DNA of 6,173 bases, taken from the NCBI GenBank assembly GCA_021793055.1, contig JAJYTL010000203.1, forward strand, positions 1 to 6,173, in the 5' to 3' direction. The position numbers were made by a program, and so were the translations under genes. This document shows positions 5,408 to 6,173 of the stretch, piece after piece; the stretch's first letter is position 1; each line of letters begins with the position of its first letter. Origin of the DNA: Pseudomonadota bacterium. GTDB lineage: Bacteria > Pseudomonadota > Alphaproteobacteria > Ferrovibrionales > Ferrovibrionaceae. A model generated the notes under the pieces. It ran no database searches. It was given only the letters and a program-made list of their open reading frames with translations, and was not told the DNA's origin.

Positions 5408-6173
5408 TCAGCCGTGAAAGTGATGGTAGATCACCCGCGCCACCGACTTGCTGACGCCGGCTACCTTCTCGAGATCGGCGAGCGAGGCCTCGGTCACCGC
5501 GCGGGCGGAGCCGAAATGCAGCAGCAGGGCCTTCTTGCGCCGCGGGCCGATGCCCGCCACCTCGTCGAGGCGCGAGGTCTTGAGCGTCAGGCTGCGGCGC
5601 TTCCGGTGGGCGCCGATAGCGAAGCGGTGCGCCTCGTCGCGCAGGCGCTGCAGGTAGTAGAGCACGGGGTCGTTGATCGGCAGCGAAAGGGGCTCGGCGT
5701 CGGGCAGGAAGAAGTGCTCGCGCCCGGCGTTGCGCTCCTCGCCCTTGGCGATGCCGACCACCGGAATCTCGCCGAGGCCGAATTCGTCGAGCACCGCGCG
5801 CGCCACTGAAAGCTGGCCCTTGCCGCCGTCGATCAGCAGCAGATCGGGCCATTCCCCGGCGGCCTCGGCGGCGCCGCCCGGGGCTTCACCGTCGGGGTTT
5901 TCCGCGACCGCCGCGTCGGCGGCCGTGGCCCGCGCCTTCGCCAGCCGCGCGAAGCGGCGCGTCAGCATCTCGCGCAACATCGCGTAATCGTCGCCGGTCT
6001 GCGAGGCGGCGTCGCGCAGGTTGAACTTGCGGTAGGCGTTCTTGCGGAAGCCCTCGGGGCCGGCGACGATCATCGCGCCGACCGGCGCCTGACCCTGGAT
6101 ATGGCTGTTGTCGTAGACCTCGATCCGCTGCGGCGGGCTCGGGCAGCGGAACAGCGCGCCTGCCGCGCTGAGC
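5408..6173 (-). CDS. uvrC: Excinuclease ABC subunit C, C-terminal part (5' end beyond window)
   Basis: Nuclease that makes both incisions in UvrABC nucleotide excision repair. The visible 254 residues cover the RNase H-like endonuclease domain for the 5' cut and the C-terminal helix-hairpin-helix pair. The frame enters at the right edge with IEVYDNSHIQG and GAMIVAGPEGF, which is diagnostic for the family. Probable catalytic residues, numbered within the fragment, are Asp21 (YDNSH), Asp61/62 (GDDYAML), Asp115 (IDGGKGQ) and His182 (DEAHRFAI). The helix-hairpin-helix region runs from LDEVAGIGPRRKKALL to VARVIYHHF. An Ala/Glu/Gly-rich insert of about 25 residues precedes the DGGKG motif and is probably a surface loop. 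The N-terminal GIY-YIG, UvrB-binding and cysteine-rich regions lie outside the window. It is the first visible gene of the operon and ends before pgsA. Confidence 0.96.
   Translation of the reverse strand, partial: LSAAGALFRCPSPPQRIEVYDNSHIQGQAPVGAMIVAGPEGFRKNAYRKFNLRDAASQTGDDYAMLREMLTRRFARLAKARATAADAAVAENPDGEAPGGAAEAAGEWPDLLLIDGGKGQLSVARAVLDEFGLGEIPVVGIAKGEERNAGREHFFLPDAEPLSLPINDPVLYYLQRLRDEAHRFAIGAHRKRRSLTLKTSRLDEVAGIGPRRKKALLLHFGSARAVTEASLADLEKVAGVSKSVARVIYHHFHG

Noticed and set aside
4814..5809. A 331-codon plus-strand open frame antisense to pgsA and uvrC
   Set aside because: Its composition (His/Glu/Arg/Ala-rich) is typical of an antisense shadow. The opposite strand encodes clear PgsA and UvrC with catalytic motifs.

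Overview
The window looks like chromosomal DNA from a GC-rich alphaproteobacterium, probably a member of the Rhodospirillales or a relative. Three things suggest this: strong G/C bias at third codon positions, the protein style of every gene, and a uvrC-pgsA-...-moaD-moaE order that is familiar in Alphaproteobacteria. This placement is inferred, because no database search was possible. Coding density is high. The largest gene-free stretch is the 232-base divergent intergenic region at 2079-2310.

Left block (1-2078, minus strand): an OmpR-type response regulator is followed, with a 4-base ATGA overlap, by its EnvZ-like sensor histidine kinase. The kinase reads normally through its sensor, HAMP, H, N, G1 and F boxes. 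Within the G2 box (GLGLAI, about 133-153) it then turns, in frame, into the interior of an MMPL/RND-type membrane transporter, which runs off the window edge. This is the most striking anomaly here. It is either a recombination or assembly chimera at a shared GLGLAI-coding stretch, or, much less likely, a true fusion.

Centre (2079-3198): an AT-rich divergent promoter region separates the two-component pair from a plus-strand branched-chain amino acid aminotransferase gene (ilvE). It carries a perfect 7-4-7 inverted repeat and TATA-like hexamers. After ilvE, a strong hairpin at 3230-3258 lies between convergent transcription units and probably acts as a terminator for both strands.

Right block (3360-6173, minus strand, transcribed right to left): the C-terminal part of uvrC (excision repair nuclease), then pgsA (phosphatidylglycerophosphate synthase), mobB (molybdopterin-guanine dinucleotide adaptor), moaD and moaE (small and large molybdopterin synthase subunits). 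The last three belong to molybdenum cofactor biosynthesis. MoaD-thiocarboxylate donates sulfur to MoaE, which makes molybdopterin, and MobB assists later conversion to the dinucleotide form. The moaD reading frame runs 13 codons past its essential terminal Gly-Gly. Removing a single C at 3853 would put a TGA directly after the Gly-Gly, so this looks like a one-base frameshift or a sequencing error.

I found no convincing new biological system, RNA gene, CRISPR array, insertion sequence or prophage. The two items most worth checking are the kinase/transporter junction and the displaced moaD stop.
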